64,000 nucleotides of DNA from Imbricaverruca yamaguchii (lineage: Eukaryota; Arthropoda; Thecostraca; Neoverrucidae). Shown here in pieces: positions 1 to 12,119 of the stretch. Below the pieces are notes generated by a model. The model saw only the letters and a list, made by a program, of their open reading frames with translations, was not told where the DNA came from and made no database searches. The translations under genes were made by a program, and so were the position numbers. Within the stretch, counting starts at the first letter, position 1. Each line of letters starts with the position of its first letter. The stretch lies in the NCBI GenBank assembly GCA_034440575.1, contig JAOTOL010001621.1, positions 1,033,001 through 1,097,000 on the forward strand, written 5' to 3'.

Positions 1-2050
1 AAAAATATGCGGCTCAGACACGAAACGTTCATTGCTGATGGGGAGATATACCAAAAAAAAGCTAAGAAGGGTCAATTTTGAAGTGGGGACAGAGGAAGCG
101 TTCTGTAGATTCGACATAAGTATTAATTCCTGTCGACTGAGATATTCAAAGTCGGCCAGTCCATGACCATGGATCACGTTCGCAACACACATTGTTCGAT
201 CCGGTCCGACCATCACCAGGTGATGACACGACTCGCTAGTGCCCTCTGTGGTGCTTCGCAGCTACGCGAGATGCCCGCTCCCCACAGTGCTGCCATCTAT
301 GCAAAACTGTGGAAACATAACTCTGTGTGCCCAATGTGCGGTCGCAATTTCAGGAGGGAGCGAGATAGTATGATAGTCGCCACTTTTCAGTTACGGCGAC
401 CATATGGGGGTAACGTTGCAATGTGTCGAAAGTTGGAGAAGCTTGGTAAACAGTATGTTGATGAACGGTAAGTTATATATCAATTGAGTGAAAAATAAAT
501 ACGTTTAATAAAAAATTCAGACATTTCCCAACGTTTCGGCTTTATTGCCTTCATCAGGGAAATAATATGAAGCTTCCCCTAGCTGGGGAAGCTTCCGCTA
601 GCTTCCTCATTTTTTCCCGTTTCGAAAGTTTTTTTAATAAATATAAAAACATGTCGCAATGTACATACAAGGCTGCAGCGTCATCCCCAGTTAACGAGGA
701 AAATATTGGCCTTGCCTCATCAGTGGAATATTAAGCCAAAGCTCTTAGAGGATCTTGACAACCTCACCTGGTATAATATGATATGCGGTCTAACTGAGTT
801 TCAAAGCATAACGTATAATTCCTTAACGTAAATGTCCACTTGCCTGTACCTTGATCGTAACACTCGCATTCATAGATAAATATGTAACGTGTTCCTTTAA
901 AGGCGGCGCAAATGACCTTTATGGTCCGGCACGCCTAAAAAAATAACTCTCCCCCAATTCAGTTTGGCATAAGATACCGCCGGTGAAGTATATCGTGGCC
1001 ATGCTTGCCTGCATTAATTCATTTCTTTGAAATCAGATCTCAATAAATTGTCGATATTCTTTCCATTGAACTAGCCCTCAGGCATGGACTTAGAGGTCTC
1101 ATTTGGTGGTCACGAGATTGTTCGCCAAAGGATTCCCGAGCACTCTCTAACTAGAGTACGCTATGTAATTCCCACTTCAGCCGCTTGCTCTCGGGGAAGG
1201 CTCAACAACGGCAAATTGTTGATCGATGGTGGCTGCACACCCATAGGTGCCGCCACCCCTGGGGTTGGAGGAGGGTATCACTCAGTATTCCTTTTATTCA
1301 CAATTCCCATTATCGCGACGAAAGAGCTACATTCCTTTCATTTTATCAGTTCACATGCATAGCTCAATATTCCTATAAATCCTTAAAATTAAGATACGTC
1401 AATGGGTGTTGCAAAGACGACCACGCTTCTGAGTCGCAGCAATCTGTCAACTGATATGGTTACGTTTCCCTCGGTGAACCTCACTCGCTGTGAGTCTAAT
1501 GGACCACAACGTGTCACGTGGACAATCGGTTTATGCCAGAATACTTTGTGGATAGCCGGCTACTTTGCATCAACTGATTCCCGGACAAGAGAAGTGCATT
1601 TGGATATATTTCATACATAGAATGGTATCGAGATCAAATCGGCTTTACCCCAAAACTGAAGTAAACACACATGTAAAACCGAGGTCTTCCCCTTTCAATT
1701 TAAATCAACCACAATGACAACAGTGGCAATTTGACATTGCCTAATTGCAGTGTCTAATTACTCTGGATCGACATAAATCATCCTAAGCTAAACATCGCGT
1801 TTGTTAGCGCGATAGTGTGTTGCAATATTTCATCTTGTATTTGTGTTCTTCTCTGGTCATGAACAGTCGACATGAGCAAATTGAGCACGATCCGCTCTGC
1901 CGCGCCACTCGGAACGGCTCGTTTGAAAGGTTTCTGATCAGAACGATAACACAGGCAACTTCTGAGAAACGAGAAGCTGCATCCGCGAAATTTGTCACGG
2001 TATTCAAATTGTCCGTTGCGGTGTGCCAGCTGGTATGGTTTGGTGGTGAT
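1..2050. other. AT-rich stretch without a recognisable gene
   Basis: Only short open frames without family resemblance occur here. An 11-bp hairpin lies at 569-595 (arm GAAGCTTCCCC, loop TAGCT). The one structured item is the hammerhead-like motif at 523-563, described separately. A 102-codon open frame at 163-471 has a single CxxC pair and no match I recognise, so I do not call it a gene. Confidence 0.5.
523..563 (-). ncRNA. Hammerhead-ribozyme-like motif, Penelope-element type
   Basis: Read on the minus strand, the order is: stem I strand ATTTCC (558-563), core CTGATGA (551-557), a GGC/GCC stem II closed by AATAAA, core GAAA (534-537), a two-pair AC/GU stem III, cleavage triplet GTT, then the returning stem I strand GGGAAAT (523-529). 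This is the order of a type I hammerhead. The minimal stem III resembles the hammerheads known from Penelope-like retroelements. One unpaired A sits between CTGATGA and stem II, and stem I has a G-U pair and one mismatch. No Penelope reverse transcriptase is visible nearby, so this would be a solo terminal fragment. Activity is not shown. Confidence 0.5.
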
Positions 2051-2051
2051 C

Positions 2052-2552
2052 TCAGTAGCAGTTGAAGATCCTACAGCACACGTTGCGCCCGCAGATGCCC
2101 CAGCAGTACGGGCACGGCGGTCGTACAACACCGAACGTCGCAGTCTTAGCCGGCTTCAGGAAGAGCGCCTGCTCGATGTCGAGGCAGTGTTTTCCCAGCT
2201 TAAGGCAGGAGCAGGTGCGCTGCAGCAGACGACCCGGGCTGCAGCAGTGGCGCTTCCCGCAGGCGGCCCGTCGGAACACGACGCTGATGCGCCTGCTGAT
2301 GCTGCTGCCGATGCTGCTGCTCTCCAGCTGTGCAGGAACCAGTGAGAACACCTTCCCATCCGCTCCTAGCGTCGTCTTGGTGGTGGTGAAGTTGGGGGTG
2401 CTGGAGTGGGTAGCGACGACGCTGCTTGTGCCGAAGAGAAGATCGCTGACAAGCGCTGCGCTCGACTTGAGTTGGTTGGTGACGACAAGCGGGCGCGCCA
2501 AGACCTTCACAGTGGTGCCATTTTGGGACTGGCTGTGGGGGAGTGCGGAACC
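2052..2552 (-). CDS. Candidate last coding exon of an unidentified Cys-rich protein
   Basis: A GC-rich island in AT-rich DNA holds 166 codons open to TGA at 2052-2054. It is preceded by a good acceptor (TTTCCAG, AG at 2553-2554) in phase 0. The peptide starts with a Ser/Thr-rich segment (N-T-S-like sites, TTTKTTLG) and ends Cys-rich (CGKRHCC, then spaced C-x-C, then PPCPYCWGICGRNVCC). I do not recognise the family; a secreted or extracellular C-terminus is plausible. It lies on the same strand as, and far downstream of, the SORL1 gene. The exon at 9438-9585 ends in phase 0 and could belong to the same gene. A chance open frame in a GC island is the alternative. Confidence 0.4.
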   Translation of the reverse strand, partial: GSALPHSQSQNGTTVKVLARPLVVTNQLKSSAALVSDLLFGTSSVVATHSSTPNFTTTKTTLGADGKVFSLVPAQLESSSIGSSISRRISVVFRRAACGKRHCCSPGRLLQRTCSCLKLGKHCLDIEQALFLKPAKTATFGVVRPPCPYCWGICGRNVCCRIFNCY

Positions 2553-2841
2553 CTGGAAACATTATGTGATTGAAAATGGCGCTGAAATTGCATTTTCGTG
2601 ACATCAAGTACATTATTGAGCATCAGTAATGTATGAAATAGTAATCCAGATTACGTTTTCGTTATTTCACCACAAAATAGTTTACACACATCCAATATTT
2701 ATGCATATATGTCAGCTCCGCACCTTTCTCGTTGTACACAGGTTTGACATAAGTACGGCCCTTCAATCGGATAATATGATTTAGTATTACGCGGATCAAA
2801 GCTCGCGTTGATAAGCTACTCCTTCCACATACCAGGACAAA

Positions 2842-4400
2842 ATGTTTTCTGATCACATAAGTACTAGTGAAAGTCAAGTAGAATCAATTATTAAGAGCAT
2901 GAAATCTGTTGGAGGTGGCATAGATGGAATCAGCACAAAAATATTAATGCTTACATATAAAAGTATATTGAAGCAGATTACCCACCTCTTTAATCTTTGT
3001 CTGCATGGTGGAATATTTCCTGATGATTTTCAGAAAGCAGTTGTATTTATTTTCAAGGCAGGAGAACATCACAAATTCACAAATTATAGACTCATATCTT
3101 TACTCCCAATCTTTTCCAAAATTTTGGGAAAAAAATATTACATGCCTATCTTTCAGCATATTTGGAACAAAATAATGTATTAAGCCCTTTCCAATTTGGC
3201 TTCAGAAAAAAATCATAGTACATACATGCCCATTATGCATTCATATACTGAAATAACTAAGTCCATGGAAAATAAAGAAATTGTGTGTGGTTTATATCTT
3301 GATTTGAAATAGGCTTTTGACACAGTTAGCACAGAGAAATTAGTCAGAAAATTACGATGCATTGGACTTCAAGGACTCCTTCTTAGAATACTAAAATCAT
3401 ACTTTAGAAATAGATATCAGCAAACTAATGTACATGAAACTCTATCTGAACCAGAATTAATTTCTATGGGTGTTCCTCAGGGTACTATTCTGGGGCCATT
3501 ATTATTCATCATATATATAAACGACTTGCCCAGAATTTCCAATGAAGTAAATATGTACCTTTGTGTTAATGACACAGCAAATATTGTTAAGGCAAGAAGT
3601 ATAGATGAATTACGGAATAAAATTAATTGCATTGTTCCGGAGATAACACAATGGTTCCAAGCAAATAGGATGGCATTGAATGTAGGGAAGACAAATTACC
3701 AAATATATTCTGGAACTCCCATTAATGACATAAATATAATGATCAATTCTGTTAAAGTGAAAAGAAAACAACAAATCAAGTATCTTGGCCTGGTGTTGGA
3801 TGAAAAATTAACTTGGTGTGGGCACATTGATTATATAACATCCATCATTAGTAGAAACTTCGATATTATGGGAGGGAAAAATACTTCACAACAAGTCGTG
3901 AACTGAAGTATATATACAACTCTTTAATCCTTCCTTAATTAAATTACTGCGCTATGATTTGAGATAATGATTATCCCACCAGACTAAACCAAGTCATTAA
4001 ATCCCAGAAACGTGCCTTGCGAATTATTGATTACAGATGTTATACATATCCTACAAATTAATTATTTATCAAGTACAATATATTGAAGTTCACCTACATG
4101 GTGCAAGAACAAAACATATTAATTCTGCACAAATTTGTCCGTGACGCATTGCCACATGCTATGACTGACTTTTTTGTCTATATACAACACCTTCTAGTAC
4201 AAGAATCATTCAATATTTCTCTATACTATTTGCCTATCGACAACATAGGCTATATGCTATTACTCCCTCTGCTCCAAAATCATGGAACAATGTAATATAC
4301 AAAATATTTCCCAGTATTCAGCAAGTACCAAGGAGAAAAGATGTGCCAAAGAAATGTATTAGACGTCACTTTATGGAATTATATAAATCAAATGAAAACT
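2842..4400 (+). pseudogene. Decayed non-LTR retrotransposon reverse transcriptase
   Basis: Two open stretches (2842-3183 and 3466-3906) linked by frameshifted sequence encode RT fragments in order: an N-terminal region with GGIDGIS, GIFPDDF and NYRLISLLPIF; motif A as YLDLK-stop-AFDTVS near 3295-3330; motif B as GVPQGTILGPLLFIIYINDL; and the catalytic YADD-like site degraded to CVNDT. The downstream thumb-like part includes KYLGLVLDEKLTW. A CR1/L2/Jockey-like LINE is the best class. In-frame stops, at least one frameshift and the lost catalytic Asp show it is dead. A 3' continuation with stops reaches about 4400. Confidence 0.85.
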
Positions 4401-5277
4401 GAAGTCAGACTATAGCTTATACAATTCACAAAAGTAGCTTTAAAGGTTGCACACTGCTTTATTTGGTATCAGTGTTGATATGTGAAAATGTACAAATGTA
4501 TGTGATTGATTGGACTCTTTTGTGTTTCATTTTGTGTCAAAGGATATTGGTAGGCTGGTACACACCTATGTTATTCTGCATGAAACATCTCCATATGAAT
4601 CTGTTTTCAACATTTCTGTACTCCCCTAACATTTTCATCTTGTGACCCTGGGAACTCAGTGGGCGTTACTAGCTTGCTACCAGTTCGCGGATTTCCCAGG
4701 GTCGCATTTCCTTTCCACTAATTGGTGGTGGTCTATCTGCAAAATGAAAAGAAGGAAAAACGGATGGGATCCAAATTGTATTTGTATAATCACATCATTT
4801 TGCATTGTTCTTTGTATCCCGGGGCACACTTGTGTTGGCTGCCCTGATCTATGGGCAGCTCACCAAGGAATCCCACACACTGAAAGATCCAATGAAGGTG
4901 CATACAGCCAAAGGAGATAGGCTGCTGCTGCATCTGATATGGGGGACGACAATTGGAAAAAAAATTCAGCCTTGCACTTCGCATATTCCGACCACACCGG
5001 TTCGGAGTCCATCTGATCTGATCCAGCCCTGCGTAACATACCCGAAGTTTACCCATTCTAGTATTCTTAGCACAGACATTCTTCTGGCACTGCTGATACC
5101 TGTTATACCTGTGGTTATGTACATGTGTGTAGTTAGCGCTAACTATGAACTGTGCCTATATCGATGTGAGCGTTATATTGATTGCATAATCAGCACAGTG
5201 CACGGGGTATGGAAGGAGGTCCATTTATCCTTGTAATTCATTATTTGTATGTTATTTTAAAGTGATAATTCAAAATC
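4401..5277. other. Gene-free stretch
   Basis: Open frames here are short and overlap on both strands with no codon pattern or motif that I recognise. No repeat array, tRNA or splice-bounded exon was seen. Confidence 0.4.
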
Positions 5278-5590
5278 GCGGTGGTCGGTAGGTGTCTTGG
5301 TCCCCCACTTGCACGGTTTCGCAGTGGTCGGTAGGTGTGTTGTCTCCAAGTTTGCGCGGTTTCCCATTGGTTGGTAACTTTTTGTACGGATTCTAGTGGT
5401 CGGTAGGTGTGTTGTCTCCAAGTTTGCGCGGTTTCCCATTGGTTGGTAAATGTGTTGGTCTCCCACTTGTCACGGTATTCTAGTGGTCGGTAGGTGTGTT
5501 GTCTCCAACTGTGCGCGGTTTCCCATTGGTCGGTAAATGTGTTGGTCTCCCACTTGTCACGGTATTCTAGTGGTCGGTAGTTGGGGTGGA
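5278..5590 (+). repeat. Minisatellite, ~87-bp unit built from ~29-bp subunits
   Basis: About 3.6 copies of a unit opening with AGTGGTCGGTAGGTGTGTTG. Inside each unit, GGTCGGTA/GGTTGGTA and TCTCCAA/TCTCCCA recur, so the unit is itself made from shorter repeats. The first full unit is short by about 14 bp. The minus strand is open across it only because of the repeats. Confidence 0.85.
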
Positions 5591-5849
5591 TTCCAGGATA
5601 AATCGACCAAGCAAAGGGGTCATTGTCCACCCTCATGTCTCATATTTCTAGCGAAATTGGTGTATGGGGTTCTTATGCCCTGAATCCATCTGTGCAGATT
5701 TTGCTTCGATCAGGTCAGCGGTTCAGGAGTTATAGCCTAGATAATTTCTGGAAAGTCACTGTTCGACGGTTGATTACTAAGTTAATTATGAGTCAAAATA
5801 TAAATGTCTGGACATTTTTGAACCTGCAAAGACTCCGACCGGACCGAGA

Positions 5850-7230
5850 GTGAGCTGAGCCGTGAAAGCCGGCCTATGAGCCGACGGATGGGCCCTAGGT
5901 CAGACGTGCAGAGCCACTGGGTCGGCTTTGGCTCACGCTGATAGAGGGTCTCAGATCTGACAGTGGGCCTCAGGCCGATAGAGACCCCGAACTTCGGAGA
6001 CGATCCGAGCTGAAGCGGAGCTTTCCCGGTGCTACGTAATGGGCTCCTAAGCACATGTAGGGGCCGGGCTGCTACGCAGTTGTGGCGTTTCCAAGGGGTG
6101 AAGAGGTGCCCGCTCCCTGTCGGGTCCAATGGAGCCCACCAAGCGACCGTCCTGAGGGGCAGAAATATAACGGAAGAAATGCTTAGATACATTTAATAGC
6201 TTGTCTGGAAAATGTAATTGACACGTGAAGAGGTTCATCCTGAGGGTCAGCAAGGGCCGTGAAGCCAAGAGAGAACCTGGCCGAGAGCTAGAGTGCCTAC
6301 GCAAGATGGAAAGAGCAGTCTCAGCTGGAATTGACTCCTAACGGCTCAAGAATAAGCAGTCACGTGAGGGTCTGAGAAAACTGGGATACTCTTTGGGTCT
6401 GGAAGGGCATCTGAGGGATCAACAGGACCCATTCGGGCTGGAAAGGACTAGTAAGGAACCAGTTCAGATCTGAAGTTCCCCGAGATGACAGCTAGACAGG
6501 ACTATTTGGAACTATGATGGGCCCCTACAAGCAAGAGATGGCCTTGAGTGATGCAGAGGATCAACTGAGAGTCAGGGAGGACTGGAATGGGTTTCTTCTG
6601 ATGTTGAGAGAGGAATGGAATGGAATTGGAATAATGGAAAGGAAAAAGCCCTGTTGGCTGGTAATTGAGGGGAGGAATACCGAGAGCCAGCCTCCGAGCT
6701 AGAATGCTCTTGAAACCACGATAACTGTCGATAACTATGAAGGATCCCTAGCAGCCTGAAAAGGGTCAGTGAGGGCGAATAGATTTCCCCGAGAGCTTAG
6801 AAGAGTTCCTAGGTCAATCCCTAGGTCAGATTTTGAGAAATACTTAGGGCCATTGTCAGAGCTAGAAAGTCCGTGAAGGTAGAAAGACTGGCAAGGAAAG
6901 GGAAGGGCCCTAACAGCTGGAGAGGACCTCTGACGATTGGACGTGGTCACTGAGCGCTAACGGGGACTAGACTGGGATGCCCAAGAGGCTTGGAAGGGTC
7001 CCTATGAGCCAAACGGGGGCCCCTGAGATCCCAAAAATGTTTAAGGGCTAGCGATCGTTGTGAGGAATACCGAGAGCCAATTCCAGAGCTAGAATTGCCA
7101 GCCCGAAAAACTTGAAGAGTAGGGAGGTCCCGTGAGGGCTAAAGCAGACCGAACTGTAATGCTTCTGAGGCTTTGGAGAAACACTGGGGATGAACAGAGC
7201 CACTTAAGAGCTAAGGGGAGTTTCGAGAAC
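5850..7230 (+). repeat. Degenerate purine-rich repeat region
   Basis: Variants of GAGAGCCA, GAGCTAGAAT, CTGGAAAGG and GTGAGGGCTAA recur every few tens of bases. A clear pair is the AGGAATACCGAGAGCCA blocks at 6673 and 7061. This looks like an old, decayed tandem repeat. No coding exon is supported. Confidence 0.4.
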
Positions 7231-9437
7231 TGGCGATGTTTGCGATAAATTGTAAGGCTTGTCTCAGAGCTGCTTTTTCTCGGAAGAAGTGGTGGAGAAG
7301 TTCACTGCTAGCCTTGCAGTTCGCTTTACGAAAGCTCTCGCCGTCAAGGGAACACAAAACTCACAATTTCTCGCCTGTTCATGTTGCGACCGTTTTGGTA
7401 CATGAATTGTCGAACGGCGAGGATTGTGCCGTGAAAGTGTTACGATAGGTGGACCAAGACAAACTAGTCACGATACAGAAACAATTGATACACATATGAA
7501 ACATAGTTTGTTGCCGCAGCTATTTGCATACTGTCTTTGGGCATATAACAAAAACTTTGGATCGTTTCCATGTCCTCAAATATGCAAACGGTACTTCGAT
7601 GCACTTCTGACGGGACATGGTTGTGGTGTGATGATCCTCCTTATTTCCCAGTCGGATACATGTTTGTTCTAGACATGTAATGATTGTGTAGCCAAGGTGT
7701 ATACATTGCCCTTATGAATCCCTACGGGTCGTGTTTTCTGTGAGAATACAAGCATTGACAGATGTCAGGAAGTTTTCTCGGCGAACTAAATTGAGACCCA
7801 TTTACTCAGCGAAATAACTGGATATGGCAAAACACAATCTACTGGTGCTGACCACAGTTCAGTTGCGGTCAAATGCCACCTCTCACATCAGTAGGAGCCA
7901 TTTATCTTACATAGATAACTGGATATTGGATGTTAATAAGTACATTAAAAGACATAAATCCATACAAAGCCAGAGAACACGTTGCTACGTGTCGTCAAAC
8001 CGCATCTCGATTTTGGACGGAGAGACAGCCTAGTTAGTAGCCCAGTCTTCCAAAGACTTCAAATATGGTAAAGTTTCCGCTCCCCAAATAAGGATGTATG
8101 GGAAAAACGCTATTTTTGCTTGCTATATGTCAGCCCAAAACTTGGTCCGTCCATTCTGTCAATTAAGAAATAAAAATTTCACAGGCGTCGAGGTCACCGG
8201 AGGTCACGTGTCCTGAGGTCATGTGGTAACTCTTTTATTGTTCATCGCATATTACAAATATTGTCAGAATTAGAAACCTTGAATCTTTGTCGGTATAAAA
8301 AATGTCTGTATATTTTCCCCTAATAATTGACTTGGTTATCGGCCACCGAACATAACCATGCAAGGTGACCTTTTATAATTACCCGATGCTATAACTCCTG
8401 AACCGTTGACCGGATGGAAGTAAAATTTGTACAGGTGGATTCCGAGCATAAAATATCCTATAGACCAGTTTTTTCTTCAAAATCTGAGACATGAGGGTGG
8501 TGGGCCCTGGTCGATCTGCCGTGGAATGCCCCAGGCGTGTTGTCTCCCACCCGGGACAGTTAAGCAGCCCGATGTTTTTAAGGCGGCGTGTCCAATGCAT
8601 GCAACGTGTGCTGGACGTGTACTCTGGCGAATGCAGCAACACATTTTATTCTCGTTAAGAGGCCAAATAATTTAAGAACCTTTGCTCCAGTTTGTCCGCT
8701 GTTGGTCCCCCACTCCCGTTTACTGGCGCCAATACGACGAATGTGTTCCGAATATATTGGTCCCACACAGGGATTCTAAGAATAAATAATGGAAGATATA
8801 GATGTAGGGAAACAAATGTTTCGGAGGCCTGGCCCTCTCTCCAGATTTGTTGATTGGCCGCCAGCGACGGCAGTTGCCTGCTTCCTCCACGTTTGCCAGT
8901 TTTCCGAAGGAAAGGACGAGCAGAATAGAACACGAATATTCTAACGAAGTGACGCGAAGAGGAGCAATGCGAAGCTCCTTTCTAGTTGAGAAGAGGTAAT
9001 ACGGTGATGTATGGGAAAAGCCACACAAGACGCCATGAGGTTCTAAGTATTTATTAATTTTGTCTCGTTTAATAATGAAAAATCGCTTTGGAAGAAAACC
9101 CAGCCGTTCCATAGCTTTGATTCCAGTTGAGTTATGTTGACCTGTTATGAACTTTCCCTCCCTTCCCCACTGTCTTAACCAGTTTTATACCGAAGATGCA
9201 ATCTGTGGAGTCGGTCAGGTTTCTTCTCCTTTCTTGGCATCAGTAAAATCTTTGGAATTGTTTCTTAAAATAAGAATTTCTCCCACTTGCTACAAAATAT
9301 ACTCGTCTTTTTTCCGTCGTGGGTGCGACTTCATCGTCATTTGATATTATATGTGCAGTGTGCACTGTGTGTACCTACACCCCTTGCGTATACAGCCTGG
9401 TATGTATGTCCGTCGTATTTCGGAGCGCCGGTCCTAC
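7231..9437. other. Gene-free stretch
   Basis: AT-rich DNA with short unrelated open frames on both strands. No retroelement domain, array or supported exon was seen. Confidence 0.4.
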
Positions 9438-9585
9438 CTTGAAGGTCTCTGCCGCCGAACTCCAAAGGGTCAACGAAGCCAGCATCAGCTGGCAGGCCCG
9501 GACCGACATCGTCTTGGACCGTTCTGTCGGCGACGACCAGCCGTGGGGCAGACACAGCTCCTTCTGTTGCCGCAGCCAGCCCACG
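9438..9585 (-). CDS. Possible internal exon, unidentified
   Basis: On the minus strand an acceptor (GCTCAG, AG at 9586-9587) and a good donor (TTCAAG/GTAGGA, exon end 9438) bound 148 bases open in the frame with VGWLRQQKELCLPHGWSS. The out-phase is 0, matching the in-phase of the candidate exon at 2052-2552. The GC-rich island is also open on the plus strand (9319-9684), so direction is uncertain. No family recognised. Confidence 0.25.
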
Positions 9586-9589
9586 CTGA

Positions 9590-11375
9590 GCGAGTGTCAC
9601 CAGCGCCAACTACACGTGATGACCCCTGTCACAGCGTGTACTGCCCTCCCTCCCCCTCACGCTCCTCAGCCCGCACCTCGATGACCTTTACCGGCCGTAT
9701 GGGTGCCGGTCGTTACCACATCGGACTGGGTGGACAGGTGACAGAAGGTCAGTGGCCGGCGGCGTATAACCCGGTCGACATGTTTGACAAGAGGCAGCGC
9801 CCACGGCGGCGTCGCCCCAACTTCAAATCTAGGGGACCTGATGTGGGGCCGAAGGGAGATGTCTGCTCAGTAGTTATCGGTCGAGCCAAGCGTGTGAGAG
9901 GCAAACTGAGATCTAGATAAAATCGTGAACGTTGTTGAAGTCGCATGAGGTATCTATGTTGACCACAATACTTTTTTTGGTGTCAGGAGAATGGTGGAAA
10001 CACTCTTGAAACATCATGTTAACCAATAGAATGGGCTGCCCTAAATATTGACAACCAAAGAAGATAACAATGTGTTCAGACTCACCGTGGCTCTAGGGAA
10101 ATCAGGAGCCACGTGACGCCAGAAGGTGGCACATATATTGGTTAACAAAAGAATGTAAAGCTCAAATATACTTACTACTGCACTTGCAAGGCTGTGCTCC
10201 CTTGGGTGGATACAACCGGACAGACCTCTGTTGTGCAGAGGTGTACTGTCAGCAACGTGACGTACGATACCGAGGACATATGTGAACTTTGACGTCAGCA
10301 ACAAAGCCAGTCATCTCGGCTACTCGGGCACGTGCAGCCTCTGAAGATGGGTGTCGGGCATGCGCTGGTGATGTGTGTGCAGAGCATTTGTATCAGAAAA
10401 TGGCATACAGCCTGTACTGAGGTGTACAATCGTCTGGATTTGGGGTGGGGGGTGGAAATGCACGCCTGACACAGATTCCGACTCTTTTGGGTTATATGGC
10501 CAAGTGTGGTGCCCCATATGATCGTCAGGCACGTGCATGTTAAATCGATGGAGGCACCTTAGAGGTTCTAACTGCACGTGCGAATGCCACCAAATTTGGC
10601 GAACGGATAGCCTACCATGACGGCTATCCGGACTTGGTCAATGTTGTGTGGTGGGTGCCAGGGTGCGGCTGTGCTGTGCGAATTTCGCACCCCCTATCAA
10701 TCGGTGCAAAATGCCACATCAGAATGCTGCACACCATCCGAAAATTTGGCCACGGCAGACACTTCAGGCAAACTTACTGCTTTTGCGCTTGGCTGCGGTG
10801 TACCGTGTACTATTCAGGCACCTGCACTTGCTTTGAATCGAACACCCTCGTGGCGTACGCTACGGCCAGAGGTTTGATGGCCATTTGACACACGGCCATT
10901 CGAACATATATGACGTGCATGGGAAAGGTGACATGGGTTGCACGTGTGGTGTGCACGTATGCTCTGCACTCCTATTCCACGAGAGGGACCACAAACCATT
11001 CCACACGTTGTGCGTACCTCCGATTTTCTGAAGAGCATGCGATCTTCAGCCGCTGATGACGTTAGCGATAGGGCGAGATGTACCATGTGACCGTTCAGTG
11101 TGCGCGCGTTCTTCAGTTTTGGCGGGACCACCTCTGAGTTGCGGCGCAAGTGGTCAACACGCCAGGTGGGCTGAACGCCGCCAGGTTAGGGTATGCTAGG
11201 TAGGGTTAGAAAGACTACGTTGGGTCAGATCAAGTCAGATCAGGTCAGATCAGGTCAGATTACGTTGGCCCAGGCCGATGTTGACCTGGGTGACACCTGG
11301 GACACCTGGGAGTGCACCATCGTCTACGCTGCTGGCTATGCTTCCCGGAAGTTTTGGTGCCTCGGCTCAGTAGTG
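9590..11375. other. Gene-free stretch
   Basis: Several open frames of 60-110 codons overlap on both strands without convincing splice sites or domain motifs. Nothing can be called. Confidence 0.4.
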
Positions 11376-11379
11376 GGGA

Positions 11380-12115
11380 TGTTGTCACAACCGCTGATGT
11401 GAGCGTCCCCACCCATACAATGTGATGTCGTCACAACCCGCTGACGGGAGCGTCCCCACCCAGACCATGTGATGTCGTCACAACCCACTGATGTGAGCGT
11501 CCCCACTCAGACCATGTGATGTCGTCACAACCCACTGATGTGTCCCCCCAGACCATGTGATGTCGTCACAACCCGCTGATGGGAGCGTCCCCACCCAGAC
11601 CATGTGATGTCGTCACAACCCGCTGATGTGAGCGTCCCCACCCAGACCATGTGATGTCGTCACAACCCACTGATGTGAGCGTCCCCACCAGACCATGTGA
11701 TGTCGTCACAACCCACTGATGGAGCGTCCCACTCAGACCATGTGATGTCGTCACAACCCACTGATGTGAGCGTCCCCACTCAGACCATGTGATGTCGTCA
11801 CAACCCACTGATGTGAGCGTCCCCACCCAGACCATGTGATGTCGTCACAACCCGCTGACGGGAGCGTCCCCACTCAGACAATGTGATGTCGTCACAACCC
11901 ACTGATGTGAGCGTCCCCACTCAGACCATGTGATGTCGTCACAACCCACTGATGTGAGCGTCCCCACCCAGACCATGTGATGTCGTCACAACCCGCTGAC
12001 GGGAGCGTCCCCACTCAGACCATGTGATGTCACAACCAGCTGACAAGAGCGTCCCCATCCAGACCATGTGATGTCGTCACAACCCGCTGACGGGAGCGTC
12101 CCCACCCAGACAATG
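11380..12115 (+). repeat. Minisatellite, 47-bp unit, ~15 copies
   Basis: The unit contains GTGATGTCGTCACAACCC then GATGTGAGCGTCCCCAC and CAGACCAT. Variants swap TGATGTGAG for TGACGGGAG and CCACCCAG for CCACTCAG. Short deletions occur near 11541, 11690 and 11720. Not adjacent to a recognised exon. Confidence 0.95.
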
Positions 12116-12119
12116 TCGA

